DNA from: Mycolicibacter engbaekii
GTDB lineage: Bacteria > Actinomycetota > Actinomycetes > Mycobacteriales > Mycobacteriaceae
Assembly (NCBI RefSeq): GCF_002101585.1
Contig: NZ_LQOT01000060.1
Coordinates: forward strand, 124,001-188,000
Length of the DNA: 64,000 nucleotides
Direction: 5' to 3'
Shown here: positions 19,694-27,931 of the stretch, piece by piece
Layout of the letters: every line of letters begins with the position of its first letter
Numbering within the stretch: position 1 is the stretch's first letter
Made by a program: the position numbers and the translations under genes
The notes under the pieces: model-generated
Databases searched by the model: none
Told to the model about the DNA's origin: nothing
The model's input: only the letters and a program-made list of their open reading frames with translations

Positions 19694-21159
19694 GCCACTG
19701 CGTGGTAGTCGGCGAGACGGAAACTACGCATCTGCCGAAGGTACTGGGTCGCGAACCCCGGGTACATAGACGCGTTGAAGCCGTCCTCGGTCAGATACCA
19801 GCTGCGACACCCCGACATCCAGGTTGTCTTGCGCAGTCGCTGTTGGATCTGCTCGTTGTGACGACGCTGCACGTCCGCACGTACGTCGAGGTAGCGCAGA
19901 CTCCTGGTGCGGATCGCGTTGACGGCACGCACCACGTAGTCGATCTGTCCTTCGACGTACACCAGCAGTGAGTTGTGGCCGGGACCGGAGTTGGGGCCGG
20001 TCATGAAGAACAGGTTCGGGTAGCCGTGGGTCTGAATGCTCTTGAAGGCCTGGGCGCCACCGCTCCAGTCCGTGGCCAGCGACCGACCGCCCAGCCCGGT
20101 GACCGGGAACGGCGGGCCGGTCAGGTGCACGTCGTAGCCGGTCGCGAACACGATGGCGTCCAGCTGGTGTTCCACGCCGTCGCTGGTGCGGATGCCTGAC
20201 GGGCTGAGCGTGGCGATCGGCCAGGAGATCAGCTTGCAGTTGTCGCGCTGCAGGGCGGGGTAGTAGTCGCTGGAGACCAGCATGCGCTTGCAGCCGGGGG
20301 TGAAGTCCGGGGTGAGCTGACGGCGCAGCCACGGGTCTTTGACCGTTGCCCGCAGGTGCGCCTTGCCCAGCTGGGCCACCAGGCCGCTGAGCGGGGTGTT
20401 CCACACCAGCGCGGTGGCGCTGGCCTCATGTCCCCAGAACAGTGCTTGGCGAGCAAGCTGTTGGGCCGCCGGCACTTTGGCGAACAGGCCCTGCACTGCG
20501 GCGGGCATCGCCACGTCCAGACGGGGGATCACCCAGCCCGGAGTGCGTTGAAAGACTTTGACGAAACCGGCTCGGTCGACCAGTTCCGGGATGATCTGTA
20601 CCGCGCTGGCTCCGGTGCCGACGACCGCGACCTTCTTACCGGTGAAGTCGTAGTCGGGGTCCCACCGGGCGCTGTGGATCTTGCGTCCGGTGTAGGAGTC
20701 CAGGCCGCGGATGGCAGGAAAGCTGGAGTCCGGCAACGGGCCCGAGGCGAGCACCACGGTGCGGGCCCGAAATTTCGTGCGCCCGGCGGACACCGTCCAC
20801 ACGCCTTCGTCGTCATCGAACGTCAGCCTGGTGACCTCGGTGCGGAATCGAATGTGGCGGCGCAGGTCGAAGCGATCCACCATGTCCTCGATGTGCGCAC
20901 AGATCTCGCCGGCCGACGGATAGGCCCGCGACCAGTCCGGGTTGGCGACGAACGAGAACGAATACAGCAGCGACGGAATGTCGCATGTGGCACCCGGATA
21001 GCGGGTGTCGCGCCAGGTTCCCCCGACCCGATCGCTGCGCTCCAGGATGATGATCTCGCCCGTGTCTGCCAGGCCGGCCTCCGCCAGTTTGATCGCCGCA
21101 CCGATCCCGCTGAAGCCGGCGCCCACGATCAGGGTCTGGTAGACGTGTGCGCGTGCCAT
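19690..21159 (-). CDS. flavin-containing Baeyer-Villiger-type monooxygenase
   Basis: A 489-residue FAD/NADPH monooxygenase. LIVGAGFSGIGAAIKL binds FAD; the Baeyer-Villiger fingerprint FxGxxxHxxxW appears as YTGRKIHSARW; VAVVGTGASAVQIIPEL binds NADPH; FATGYDVHLTGPPFP is the conserved C-terminal motif. The ATG at 21159 lies one base from the preceding gene's stop and begins MARAHVYQT just before the FAD motif; the frame's longer upstream form is antisense-like. It is co-transcribed with the diiron and SDR genes. The substrate is likely hydrophobic (a ketone, steroid or lipid), by analogy only. Confidence 0.88.
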   Translation of the reverse strand: MARAHVYQTLIVGAGFSGIGAAIKLAEAGLADTGEIIILERSDRVGGTWRDTRYPGATCDIPSLLYSFSFVANPDWSRAYPSAGEICAHIEDMVDRFDLRRHIRFRTEVTRLTFDDDEGVWTVSAGRTKFRARTVVLASGPLPDSSFPAIRGLDSYTGRKIHSARWDPDYDFTGKKVAVVGTGASAVQIIPELVDRAGFVKVFQRTPGWVIPRLDVAMPAAVQGLFAKVPAAQQLARQALFWGHEASATALVWNTPLSGLVAQLGKAHLRATVKDPWLRRQLTPDFTPGCKRMLVSSDYYPALQRDNCKLISWPIATLSPSGIRTSDGVEHQLDAIVFATGYDVHLTGPPFPVTGLGGRSLATDWSGGAQAFKSIQTHGYPNLFFMTGPNSGPGHNSLLVYVEGQIDYVVRAVNAIRTRSLRYLDVRADVQRRHNEQIQQRLRKTTWMSGCRSWYLTEDGFNASMYPGFATQYLRQMRSFRLADYHAVA

Positions 21160-21160
21160 A

Positions 21161-22081
21161 TCAGGCGGCCGGCTCGTGGGTGAGCTCTTTGAACCAGCTC
21201 GGGATCGGTTTGAGCAGCCGTCTGGGGTAGAAGCCGGACAGCCAGACCGCGGGATTGGCCACGAGGTGATATGGGCTGTTCGGGTTGGCCATCCAGCCGG
21301 AGTAGCGCTTGACCACCTGGTAGGCCGGCACCCGCCGGGTATGTTCGCCGCGCTCACCGAACTGCGTGAAGCGAGACAGGGCGGCGTAGAGGCGCTGGGG
21401 ATCCAAGCCCATGCCGATCACCTCGTTGCGGATCCGATTGAGCAACGGGATCGAGATCAGCGCACCGACGATCAGCGACGGGGAGGCGACGGTGCCGACG
21501 AACTCGATGGCCAGCCTGCGGGCGTCGGCGTGGCCGATCATCTCCAGGACCTCGAAATCAACGGCGATGTGCCGAGATTCGTCGTTGTTGATCTTCTCGA
21601 ACACCTGGTGGCAGACCGGGTCGTCGACCTCGTCGAGCAGGAACTTCAGCAGCGCCCCGTCGAGGGCGACTTCCAGCATCGGGATCACGGTGCCCAGTAC
21701 CGACAGCGGCATGTCGTCGGAGTAGTCGTCGAGCCATTGCATCGCCAGCCGGATATTCACATTGGGTTCGGGCATCTCGCCGTCTTCGAGCATGCCCCAA
21801 CGCTTCATCAGCGCCAGCTCGGCGTTGGCGTGGCGCTGCTCCTCAGCGTGGAAGTACCGGTAGATCTCGGCCAGCGTCGCGGTTGGGGCCTTGCGTGCCA
21901 TGGCCGCGAAGCCGCGGGCGCCGATGTTCTCGATCCAGCACAGGTCGGCCATGAACTTCTTGAGCTTGGGCACCATCTCAGGGCGGATCAGCTCGGCTCC
22001 CGGTGCGTCCCAGTCGATATCGGCCAGTGCCCACTGCCGGTCCTTGATCTTGGTGAGCATGACGTCCATGTCGAGAGCCAT
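21161..22081 (-). CDS. ferritin-like diiron protein
   Basis: A 306-residue helical protein with two EExxH/ExxH-type iron-binding motifs: YFHAEEQRHANAE (about residues 76-88) and INNDESRHIAVDFE, in the spacing of ferritin-like oxygenases and of metal-dependent hydroxylases such as AurF. The ATG at 22081 has GGAG six bases upstream. It sits between an SDR and a flavin monooxygenase, a combination suggesting successive oxidation of one lipid-like substrate. The substrate is unknown. This is an unrelated iron enzyme inside the mycobactin locus. Confidence 0.75.
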   Translation of the reverse strand: MALDMDVMLTKIKDRQWALADIDWDAPGAELIRPEMVPKLKKFMADLCWIENIGARGFAAMARKAPTATLAEIYRYFHAEEQRHANAELALMKRWGMLEDGEMPEPNVNIRLAMQWLDDYSDDMPLSVLGTVIPMLEVALDGALLKFLLDEVDDPVCHQVFEKINNDESRHIAVDFEVLEMIGHADARRLAIEFVGTVASPSLIVGALISIPLLNRIRNEVIGMGLDPQRLYAALSRFTQFGERGEHTRRVPAYQVVKRYSGWMANPNSPYHLVANPAVWLSGFYPRRLLKPIPSWFKELTHEPAA

Positions 22082-22092
22082 TGTGATCTCCT

Positions 22093-22947
22093 TCAGTCGG
22101 ACCGACCTGGCAATGCCGCACTGGCCCGGAATGCCAGCCCGATGGTTCGGGTGAATGTCTCCGGCGCGAAACGCTTGACACTCCAACCGATCTTGGCGTC
22201 CAGCTGCGGCATGCAGTACAGACCGCCGCGGTCGTAGGTGTCCAGGCAGTCGCGGGCAACGCGTTCCGCGGAGAAGCCGAAGCGCATCAGCCGGTTGGCG
22301 GCCTCGCCGGACTGGGCGGTGACCCGGCCCGATTCGACGATGTTGGTCTTGACGAACGTCGGGCACAGCACGGTGACGCCGATTCCGGTACCGGACAATT
22401 CGGCCGCCAGCGTCTCCGACAGCGACAGCACGCCGGCCTTGCTGACGTTATAGGCCGCCATCTCCGGGGCGGCGCCGAACGATGCGGCGGAGGCGACGTT
22501 GATGATGCCGCGGGGTCGGTCGGAGCCGGCCTCGCGCAGCAGCGGCGTGAAGACATGGCAGCCGTGGATCGGGCCCCAGAGGTTGATGCCCAGCGTCCAG
22601 TTCCAGTCGTCCAGCGCCATCTCGCCGATCGGCAGCCCGCCGGCGCCGACACCGGCGTTGTTGATCACCAGGGTGGGCGAGTGGCCGAACCAGGACTGCG
22701 CGGCCTCGGCCAGCGCGGCGACCTCATCGATGGCCGAGACGTCACAGTGCACGGCGGTGGCGCGACCGCCTGCGCCGGCGATGGCCTCGACGGTGCGTGC
22801 AGCGGCCTCGTCGTCGATGTCGCTGCAGACCACGGCGCTGCCGCGGCGCGCGAGCTCGACGGCGAAGGCCGCTCCGATACCGCTTCCGGCGCCGGTGACG
22901 ACGGCGGAGGCCCCATGGCTGCGTTTGGGAGATCGGCCAAGGATCAT
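22093..22947 (-). CDS. short-chain dehydrogenase/reductase
   Basis: A 284-residue classical SDR. The cofactor motif is VTGAGSGIGAAFA, NNAGVG stabilises the sheet, and catalytic Ser and Tyr-x3-Lys lie in NVASAAS and AAYNVSKAG. An Asp at the end of beta-2 (CSDIDDE) predicts NAD(H) preference. The C-terminal extension (VKRFAPETFTRTIGL) is common in mycobacterial SDRs acting on lipids. The ATG at 22947 is first in the SDR-diiron-BVMO-MerR operon, 11 bases before the diiron gene, and an inverted repeat lies in its promoter. Confidence 0.88.
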   Translation of the reverse strand: MILGRSPKRSHGASAVVTGAGSGIGAAFAVELARRGSAVVCSDIDDEAAARTVEAIAGAGGRATAVHCDVSAIDEVAALAEAAQSWFGHSPTLVINNAGVGAGGLPIGEMALDDWNWTLGINLWGPIHGCHVFTPLLREAGSDRPRGIINVASAASFGAAPEMAAYNVSKAGVLSLSETLAAELSGTGIGVTVLCPTFVKTNIVESGRVTAQSGEAANRLMRFGFSAERVARDCLDTYDRGGLYCMPQLDAKIGWSVKRFAPETFTRTIGLAFRASAALPGRSD

Positions 22948-22965
22948 GTGACCGAGTCAACAATC

Positions 22966-22977
22966 AATGGTGCCATT
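22966..22977 (-). promoter_or_regulatory. inverted repeat in SDR operon promoter
   Basis: AATGG-TG-CCATT, 18 bases before the SDR start, in an unusually AT-rich strip (22955-22995). On the minus strand TTGACT overlaps it as a possible -35. It is a candidate operator for the MerR regulator encoded at the end of the operon. Confidence 0.4.
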
Positions 22978-22995
22978 AGTCAATGGCAATGTTTT

Positions 22996-23034
22996 AGAGC
23001 CTGGTGCGGGCCGGTCCGGCCCGCACCAGGCTCT
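22996..23034 (-). terminator. perfect 19-bp hairpin with one-base loop
   Basis: AGAGCCTGGTGCGGGCCGG and its exact complement flank a single T. It lies downstream of the exported-protein gene ending at 23091 and before the SDR promoter. No U-run follows on the minus strand, so it may act as an I-shaped mycobacterial terminator or a protective 3' structure. Confidence 0.6.
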
Positions 23035-23037
23035 GAT

Positions 23038-23075
23038 TCCGCGCGAGCGCTGGAGTTTCCAGCTCTCGCGCGGGA
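23038..23075 (-). terminator. second hairpin directly adjoining the first
   Basis: TCCGCGCGAGCGCTGGA pairs with TCCAGCTCTCGCGCGGGA around GTT, with one mismatch and one bulged G. With 22996-23034 it makes a tandem terminator 16 bases after the stop of the exported-protein gene. Confidence 0.6.
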
Positions 23076-23090
23076 CGCTTGGCCCAGCGA

Positions 23091-24026
23091 CTAGCTGAAC
23101 AGATCAGTCAGCCAAGTCCAGTCGAATAGGCTGGCGTCTGCCAGCGCGCCACCCACGCCGCTGTCGATCGAAACATCGACGTCCGGTACCGGCAGTTCCT
23201 TGGTCAACGCTTCCGCGATCAGGGAGGGGAATGCATCGAAGAAGTAGTTGAAACTGCCCGTCGGGGAGATCAGGCCGATGAATGCGGCATGGGGCTCTTC
23301 GGCCGTGGAGCCGTCGGGAACACCCCAGGGAACGTAGCCGTTGAGCAAGGCGTCAAAGGGGTTCTGCGCTATGTGGTCACCGGTGTCGGTGAAATTGTCC
23401 GCCAGAGCGAACTGGAAGCCGGCGAGCGGCTCGATGATGTAGCGCGAGGCGTCTTTCCAGAAGCTGAAGTCGCTGAATACATCCAAAACGTTTGCCCACA
23501 CCTGAGCCAGTTCGCTACCCATGCTGAGGATGCCGGGAATCTCCTCGGTGCCCCCGCGCGGGATGTGGTTGAACAACGGCTGGAAGATGTTCTGAGTGTT
23601 GAACAACATGTCGTTGTTGAGCAGGTTGTAGGCGTTGGAGAAGTCGCCTTCTTCAATCTGCTCGATGATCAAGGGGATGATGGTTTCGAGGCCTTTTGAA
23701 CCGCCCAAGCCCGACCAGATGCCTTCGACGCCCGCCCATGCCTGCTCGAAGCTGTCGTTGGCGACTTGACCGTAGTAGCTACCGAGTTCGCCGAGGGCCG
23801 AAAAGATCGGATTCGGGCCGGTGATCAGGTCGAATACGTGCTCGAGGTTGTCCGAGGTGCTGGTGAGCTGCACGTCGGCCTGGTTGACCGTCGTCAGTGG
23901 AGCGGCCGGGTTCACGGCGATCACGCCGGCGCCGGCCAGGGCGACACCCGCGGCCAAAATGCCCGTGGCACGGGTGTTCAAAGGGGTGCCGCGGTCGGTT
24001 GAACCGGCGGCAAGGGCGAGCTGCAT
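23091..24026 (-). CDS. exported hypothetical protein behind an iron box
   Basis: A 311-residue protein of unknown function. The N terminus has a basic start, a hydrophobic segment (GILAAGVALAGAGVIAV) and then NPAAPL, consistent with a signal peptide or anchor. The rest is rich in Asn, Phe, Trp and Leu, with repeated aromatic/acidic patches (YNLLNNDMLFNTQNIFQPLF, FDWTWLTDLFS at the end) and no cysteine, like other large exported mycobacterial proteins. The ATG at 24026 has a strong TAAGGAGA. It is divergent from mbtL, with an IdeR-like box at 24109-24127 in its own leader region, so it is probably induced by iron starvation and may act in envelope handling of mycobactin. That role is inference. 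Confidence 0.6.
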   Translation of the reverse strand: MQLALAAGSTDRGTPLNTRATGILAAGVALAGAGVIAVNPAAPLTTVNQADVQLTSTSDNLEHVFDLITGPNPIFSALGELGSYYGQVANDSFEQAWAGVEGIWSGLGGSKGLETIIPLIIEQIEEGDFSNAYNLLNNDMLFNTQNIFQPLFNHIPRGGTEEIPGILSMGSELAQVWANVLDVFSDFSFWKDASRYIIEPLAGFQFALADNFTDTGDHIAQNPFDALLNGYVPWGVPDGSTAEEPHAAFIGLISPTGSFNYFFDAFPSLIAEALTKELPVPDVDVSIDSGVGGALADASLFDWTWLTDLFS

Positions 24027-24108
24027 CGCTTCTCCTTATCGTGACCTCATCTGACGTGAGGTTTTTATCTACCTACAACGCGGGCTCACTTAACCAAAGC
24101 GGAAGTTA

Positions 24109-24127
24109 TCAGGCAAGCCTTACCTTA
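24109..24127. promoter_or_regulatory. IdeR iron box, exported-protein side
   Basis: TCAGGCAAGCCTTACCTTA agrees with the IdeR 19-mer at 14 positions and keeps the AGGnnAGnCT core. It lies 83 bases from the divergent exported-protein ATG and 72 from mbtL, so it could serve either direction, but is nearer to the first. Confidence 0.65.
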
Positions 24128-24150
24128 CCAAACGTGGCGCGAGTCACAGG

Positions 24151-24169
24151 ATAGGGCAAGCTAACCTTA
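24151..24169. promoter_or_regulatory. IdeR iron box before mbtL
   Basis: ATAGGGCAAGCTAACCTTA matches 14 of 19 consensus positions, with an intact right half CTAACCT. It lies 30 bases before the mbtL ATG, as expected for a repressing iron box. The two boxes are 42 bases apart, about four helical turns, which would permit side-by-side IdeR dimers. Confidence 0.7.
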
Positions 24170-24198
24170 GTTTCGAATCTGGTGTAGCGTCCCTCACC

Positions 24199-24459
24199 AT
24201 GAGCGCTTCATCCCCCGATGTCATCACCGCTGCGCTGCGTGAGATCTTGCGAGACGACCTGCAGGTCGACCTCAACCGCGTGACTCCGGAATCACGGCTG
24301 GTGGACGACGTCGGCCTCGACTCGGTGGCCTTCGCCATCGGCATGGTCGCCATTGAGGATCGGCTGGGTGTAGCGCTGTCTGAGGAAGACCTGTTGACTT
24401 GCGACACGGTCGGGGACCTGGAGGCCGCCATCCGGGCGAAAGCCCCCGCCGACGCGTGA
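24199..24459 (+). CDS. mbtL: acyl carrier protein MbtL
   Basis: An 86-residue ACP carrying the fatty acyl chain that becomes the mycobactin lipid tail. The phosphopantetheine serine is in VGLDSVAFA (residue 43). Helix I ([15 protein letters not shown]) and helix III ([12 protein letters not shown]) complete the four-helix fold. The length is normal. It is the first gene of mbtL-mbtM-mbtN, with a GTGA overlap to mbtM. Confidence 0.92.
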   Translation: MSASSPDVITAALREILRDDLQVDLNRVTPESRLVDDVGLDSVAFAIGMVAIEDRLGVALSEEDLLTCDTVGDLEAAIRAKAPADA

Positions 24460-26042
24460 GTGTGCTGGCCAGCACCCTGACCCGGGCGATGACCGGGTCG
24501 CAACACGACCTGGTGGTCTTCGACCCCGACGCGGGCGTCTGGAACCGCCATCCGTGGCAGCAGGTGCACGCCCGGGCCGAAAGCGTGGCCGCCCGAATTC
24601 TGGACGGCGATAACGCCGGGGCGGTCGGGCTGGTCGGGGAGCCGACCGCAGATCTGGTCGCCGCGATTCAGGGGGCGTGGTTGGCTGGTCGCAGCGTGTC
24701 GGTACTGCCCGGGCCGGTGCGCGGCGCCGACCCCCGGCAATGGGCGCAGGCCACGCTGGATCGCTTCCACGGAATCGGGGTCAGCACCGTGTTGAGCCAC
24801 GGACCCGTGTTGGACCTGCTACGCGCCGAGGAGAGCGGTCGCAGCCTGGCGGTGGATGACGTTGCCGCAGCTGCCGGCACCGGTCGCTCGGTCAATCCGG
24901 TCACTCCCAACACCGACGTGCCCGCGGTATTGCAGGGCACGGCCGGGTCCACCGGCACCCCGCGCACCGCCCAGCTGTCACCGGCTGCGGTGCTGGCGAA
25001 CGTCTCCGGCTTGAGCATGCATGTCGGCGTCGATCCGGCGGACGATGTCGGCTGCAGCTGGCTGCCGCTCTACCACGACATGGGGCTGACCTTCCTGCTC
25101 AGCGCGGCGCTGACCGGCTCGGAACAGTGGTTGGCCCCCACCGCGGCATTCGCCGCATCGCCATTTCGGTGGCTGAGCTGGCTGCACGACAGCCGCGCCA
25201 CCATGACGGCCGCGCCCAACTTCGCCTACGCCGTGATCGGCAAATACGCCCGGCGCGTCCCCGAGGTGGATCTGGGCCGGCTGCGGGTCGCCATCAACGG
25301 CGGCGAACCCGTCGACTGCGCGGGGCTGGAGCGATTCGTCACCGAGCTCGCCAAATTCGGTCTGGATCCCGGTGCCCTCATGCCATCCTACGGCCTGGCC
25401 GAAGCCACCTGCGCGGTGACCGCGCCGCTGCCTGGCGTCGGTCTTCAGTGCGACGAAATCGTCGGCGTGCCAAGCAATGACACCGCGGCCATGCGAAGGC
25501 ACGCGGTACTCGGTGAACCGATCCCCGGGATGCAGGTCCGGATCCGCCCGGTGACCGATGACCACGAGGAACTGGTCGGGCGTGAGGTCGGCGAGATCGA
25601 AATCCGCGGCACGTCGATGATGTCGGGTTACCTCGGTCAGTCGGCGCTGGACCCGGATGGCTGGTTTGCCACTGGTGACCTCGGCTACTTCACCGATGCC
25701 GGGCTGGTGGTCTGTGGCCGGGCCAAGGAGATCATCTCGATCGCCGGACGCAACGTGTTTCCCACCGAGATCGAACGCGTAGCCGCCGAGGTGCGAGGGG
25801 TCCGTGAGGGCGCAGTGGTGGCGGTCGGCACGGACGGGCTCCGCCCGGGACTGGTGATCGCCGCGGAGTTCCGCGGCCGCGATGAGACCGGCGCACGGGC
25901 CGACCTGATCTCCCGGGTGGCGTCGCACTGCGGGGTGGTGCCGGCAGCTGTGGTGTTTCTGGCTCCGGGATCGCTGCCCCGGACGTCGTCGGGGAAGCTC
26001 CGGCGGCTCGAGGTCAAACGCAACATGGAGGTTATGAAATGA
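24456..26042 (+). CDS. mbtM: long-chain fatty acyl-ACP ligase MbtM
   Basis: A 528-residue FAAL-type adenylating enzyme (FadD33 in M. tuberculosis) that activates the fatty acid as acyl-AMP and loads it on MbtL. The P-loop region is [12 protein letters not shown]; further motifs are [13 protein letters not shown] (typical of FAALs), [25 protein letters not shown] and the C-terminal lysine in TSSGKLRR. The GTG at 24456 overlaps the mbtL TGA; the frame extends further upstream but inside mbtL. It is coupled to mbtN by ATGA. Confidence 0.93.
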   Translation: MSVLASTLTRAMTGSQHDLVVFDPDAGVWNRHPWQQVHARAESVAARILDGDNAGAVGLVGEPTADLVAAIQGAWLAGRSVSVLPGPVRGADPRQWAQATLDRFHGIGVSTVLSHGPVLDLLRAEESGRSLAVDDVAAAAGTGRSVNPVTPNTDVPAVLQGTAGSTGTPRTAQLSPAAVLANVSGLSMHVGVDPADDVGCSWLPLYHDMGLTFLLSAALTGSEQWLAPTAAFAASPFRWLSWLHDSRATMTAAPNFAYAVIGKYARRVPEVDLGRLRVAINGGEPVDCAGLERFVTELAKFGLDPGALMPSYGLAEATCAVTAPLPGVGLQCDEIVGVPSNDTAAMRRHAVLGEPIPGMQVRIRPVTDDHEELVGREVGEIEIRGTSMMSGYLGQSALDPDGWFATGDLGYFTDAGLVVCGRAKEIISIAGRNVFPTEIERVAAEVRGVREGAVVAVGTDGLRPGLVIAAEFRGRDETGARADLISRVASHCGVVPAAVVFLAPGSLPRTSSGKLRRLEVKRNMEVMK

Positions 26043-27214
26043 CTCAGGTGATTGCGGAGTCGGATATCGACGCTTACCGCGGTCTGCTCAACGAAGCGTT
26101 CGATCAGCAGGTGCAGAATTGGACGGCCGAAGCCGAGGTCAGTGGGCGCTTTCCGCGCAAACTGATCGAGCACCTCGGCCGGGCGGGAGTCTTCACTCGG
26201 AAATGGGCTGGAGCACAGCCTACCGACGTGGCCAAGCTTCTGGAGTTGGCCTACGCACTGGGGCAGCTCGGGTCTGCCGGCATCGGAGTCGGTGTGAGCC
26301 TGCAGGATTCGTCGATCTCGATTCTGCACCGCTTCGGCCGATCCGATTATCTCAAGGACATCTGTCAGCGGGCCATCCGTGGCGAAGCGGTGTTGTGTAT
26401 CGGTGCTTCGGAGGAGTCGGGGGGATCGGACCTGCAGCGTGTGCAGACCGAGGCCCGCTCCGTGCGCGACGGTTTCGAGGTGCGTGGCCGCAAGAAGTTC
26501 GTATCGCTGTCGCCCATCTCCGACCACATACTGGTGCTGGCGCGCAGCATGGACCACGATGAGAGCAGTGGGCACGGCAACGTCATGATGATCGCGGTAC
26601 CGACCGATCAGGTGCAGGTGCAGGAGCCGTTCAGCAAGGTGGGCGCGGGGCCGCTGGATACCGCACCTGTCGACATCGACACTTGGGTGCCCGCCGATGC
26701 TTTGATCGCCCGCGCGGGCACCGGGCTGGCCGCCATCTCCTGGGGCTTGGCTCATGAGCGTATGTCGATCGCCGGGCAGGTCGCTTCGTCCACGCAGAAA
26801 GTTCTCGGCATCACCCACGCGCGGATGATGCACCGCACCCAGTTCGGCGCCACCTTGTTCGAACATCAGGCGTTGCGGCTGCGAATGGCCGACATGCAGG
26901 CGCGAGTCGATCTGCTTCGCCACGGGCTCAACGGATTCGCGTCGGGGGGCAAGCTCGACTTGCGAACCTCCGCGGCGATGAAGGTCACCGCGGCGCGACT
27001 GGGCGAAGAGGTGATCGCCGAGTGCATGCATATCTTCGGCGGGGCCGGTTACCTGGTCGACGAGACGCCGCTGGGGCGCTGGTGGCGGGACATGAAGCTG
27101 GCTCGAGTGGGTGGCGGCACCGACGAGGTGCTCTGGGAGTTGGTCGCAGCCGGGATGCGACCCGACTACGAAGGCTACGCTGAGCTGTTCGACAGCGGAT
27201 CGTCGTCGGGATAG
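26039..27214 (+). CDS. mbtN: acyl-ACP dehydrogenase MbtN
   Basis: A 391-residue acyl-CoA-dehydrogenase-fold enzyme (FadE14) that introduces the cis alpha,beta double bond into the acyl chain on MbtL. FAD- and substrate-binding landmarks are [14 protein letters not shown], the [20 protein letters not shown] helix, and [20 protein letters not shown] near the C terminus. The 3' end overlaps the convergent mbtK gene by 40 bases, so both proteins' last codons are encoded on opposite strands of the same DNA. Confidence 0.92.
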   Translation: MTQVIAESDIDAYRGLLNEAFDQQVQNWTAEAEVSGRFPRKLIEHLGRAGVFTRKWAGAQPTDVAKLLELAYALGQLGSAGIGVGVSLQDSSISILHRFGRSDYLKDICQRAIRGEAVLCIGASEESGGSDLQRVQTEARSVRDGFEVRGRKKFVSLSPISDHILVLARSMDHDESSGHGNVMMIAVPTDQVQVQEPFSKVGAGPLDTAPVDIDTWVPADALIARAGTGLAAISWGLAHERMSIAGQVASSTQKVLGITHARMMHRTQFGATLFEHQALRLRMADMQARVDLLRHGLNGFASGGKLDLRTSAAMKVTAARLGEEVIAECMHIFGGAGYLVDETPLGRWWRDMKLARVGGGTDEVLWELVAAGMRPDYEGYAELFDSGSSSG

Positions 27215-27804
27215 CGCAGCACCGCGTAGAGCGCCATCTTGCGATAACCCATGTCGTGCTCGCCGAGGAAGACGCCGCCGACATATTCGGCCAGCCGGCG
27301 CATGGCCGTGTTGCGGTACTCGGGTTCGAACATCATCCGCCGGCACTGCGGTTCGAGCTCGAAGACGTAGTTCATGATGCGCGGCAACAGGATTGCTGCG
27401 AACCCACGATTGACCACCGCGGTATCGGCGACGGCGGCATGAATGCCCAAGTCATGCGGGTCGGCCTCGTAGTATTTGGCGATGGAATCCTTTGCAGCCC
27501 GGTAAATTTCGATATAGCCGCCGTCTTGCCCGTTCCGACTGAGGATCAGTGGCCGCGAATAGCTCCCAGTGACCTGGGCGGACAGATAGGCGCGCCAGCG
27601 GGCGGATGGCCAGGCGGACTCCCAGGTCTGGGCGAGGTGCGGTCGGTTCATCCATTCAGAGATCATCTCCGCGTCGGAGTCCGGGTCGGCCACCCGGATC
27701 TCGTAGGGCGCGGCCAGCGCCGGAATCGGGGGCGGCGGGACGCGGCGTACTTCGTCGGAAAGATCTGTCAGCTCGCGGTGCAGGATGGTTGCCGGGTCAG
27801 TCAT
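27175..27804 (-). CDS. mbtK: lysine N-acyltransferase MbtK
   Basis: A 209-residue GNAT-fold acyltransferase that transfers the fatty acyl group from MbtL to the epsilon nitrogen of (hydroxy)lysine. Landmarks are [18 protein letters not shown] (the catalytic His is in the RPH segment), [10 protein letters not shown] and [11 protein letters not shown]. The length is close to the 210-residue M. tuberculosis protein. The ATG at 27804 is taken because upstream codons lie in the iron-box region. It is divergent from irtA, with a shared iron box at 27850-27868. Confidence 0.92.
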   Translation of the reverse strand: MTDPATILHRELTDLSDEVRRVPPPPIPALAAPYEIRVADPDSDAEMISEWMNRPHLAQTWESAWPSARWRAYLSAQVTGSYSRPLILSRNGQDGGYIEIYRAAKDSIAKYYEADPHDLGIHAAVADTAVVNRGFAAILLPRIMNYVFELEPQCRRMMFEPEYRNTAMRRLAEYVGGVFLGEHDMGYRKMALYAVLRYPDDDPLSNSSA

Positions 27805-27849
27805 AACGAGCAGCGAGCCTACCCCGAGCAGCCATCCCGACAACTGAGG

Positions 27850-27868
27850 GTAGGGTAACCTAGGTTCG
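27850..27868. promoter_or_regulatory. IdeR-like iron box between mbtK and irtA
   Basis: GTAGGGTAACCTAGGTTCG matches the 19-mer at only 11 positions, but TAGGGTAACCTA in the centre is characteristic. It lies 46 bases from the mbtK start and 64 from irtA, so it could control both. Rated moderate because the right half is degenerate. Confidence 0.55.
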
Positions 27869-27931
27869 GCTCGGGGGCGGGTCGTCGAGCCCGACTCCGC
27901 GGGGTGGGCCACCGTTGGCGAAAGGACCGGG

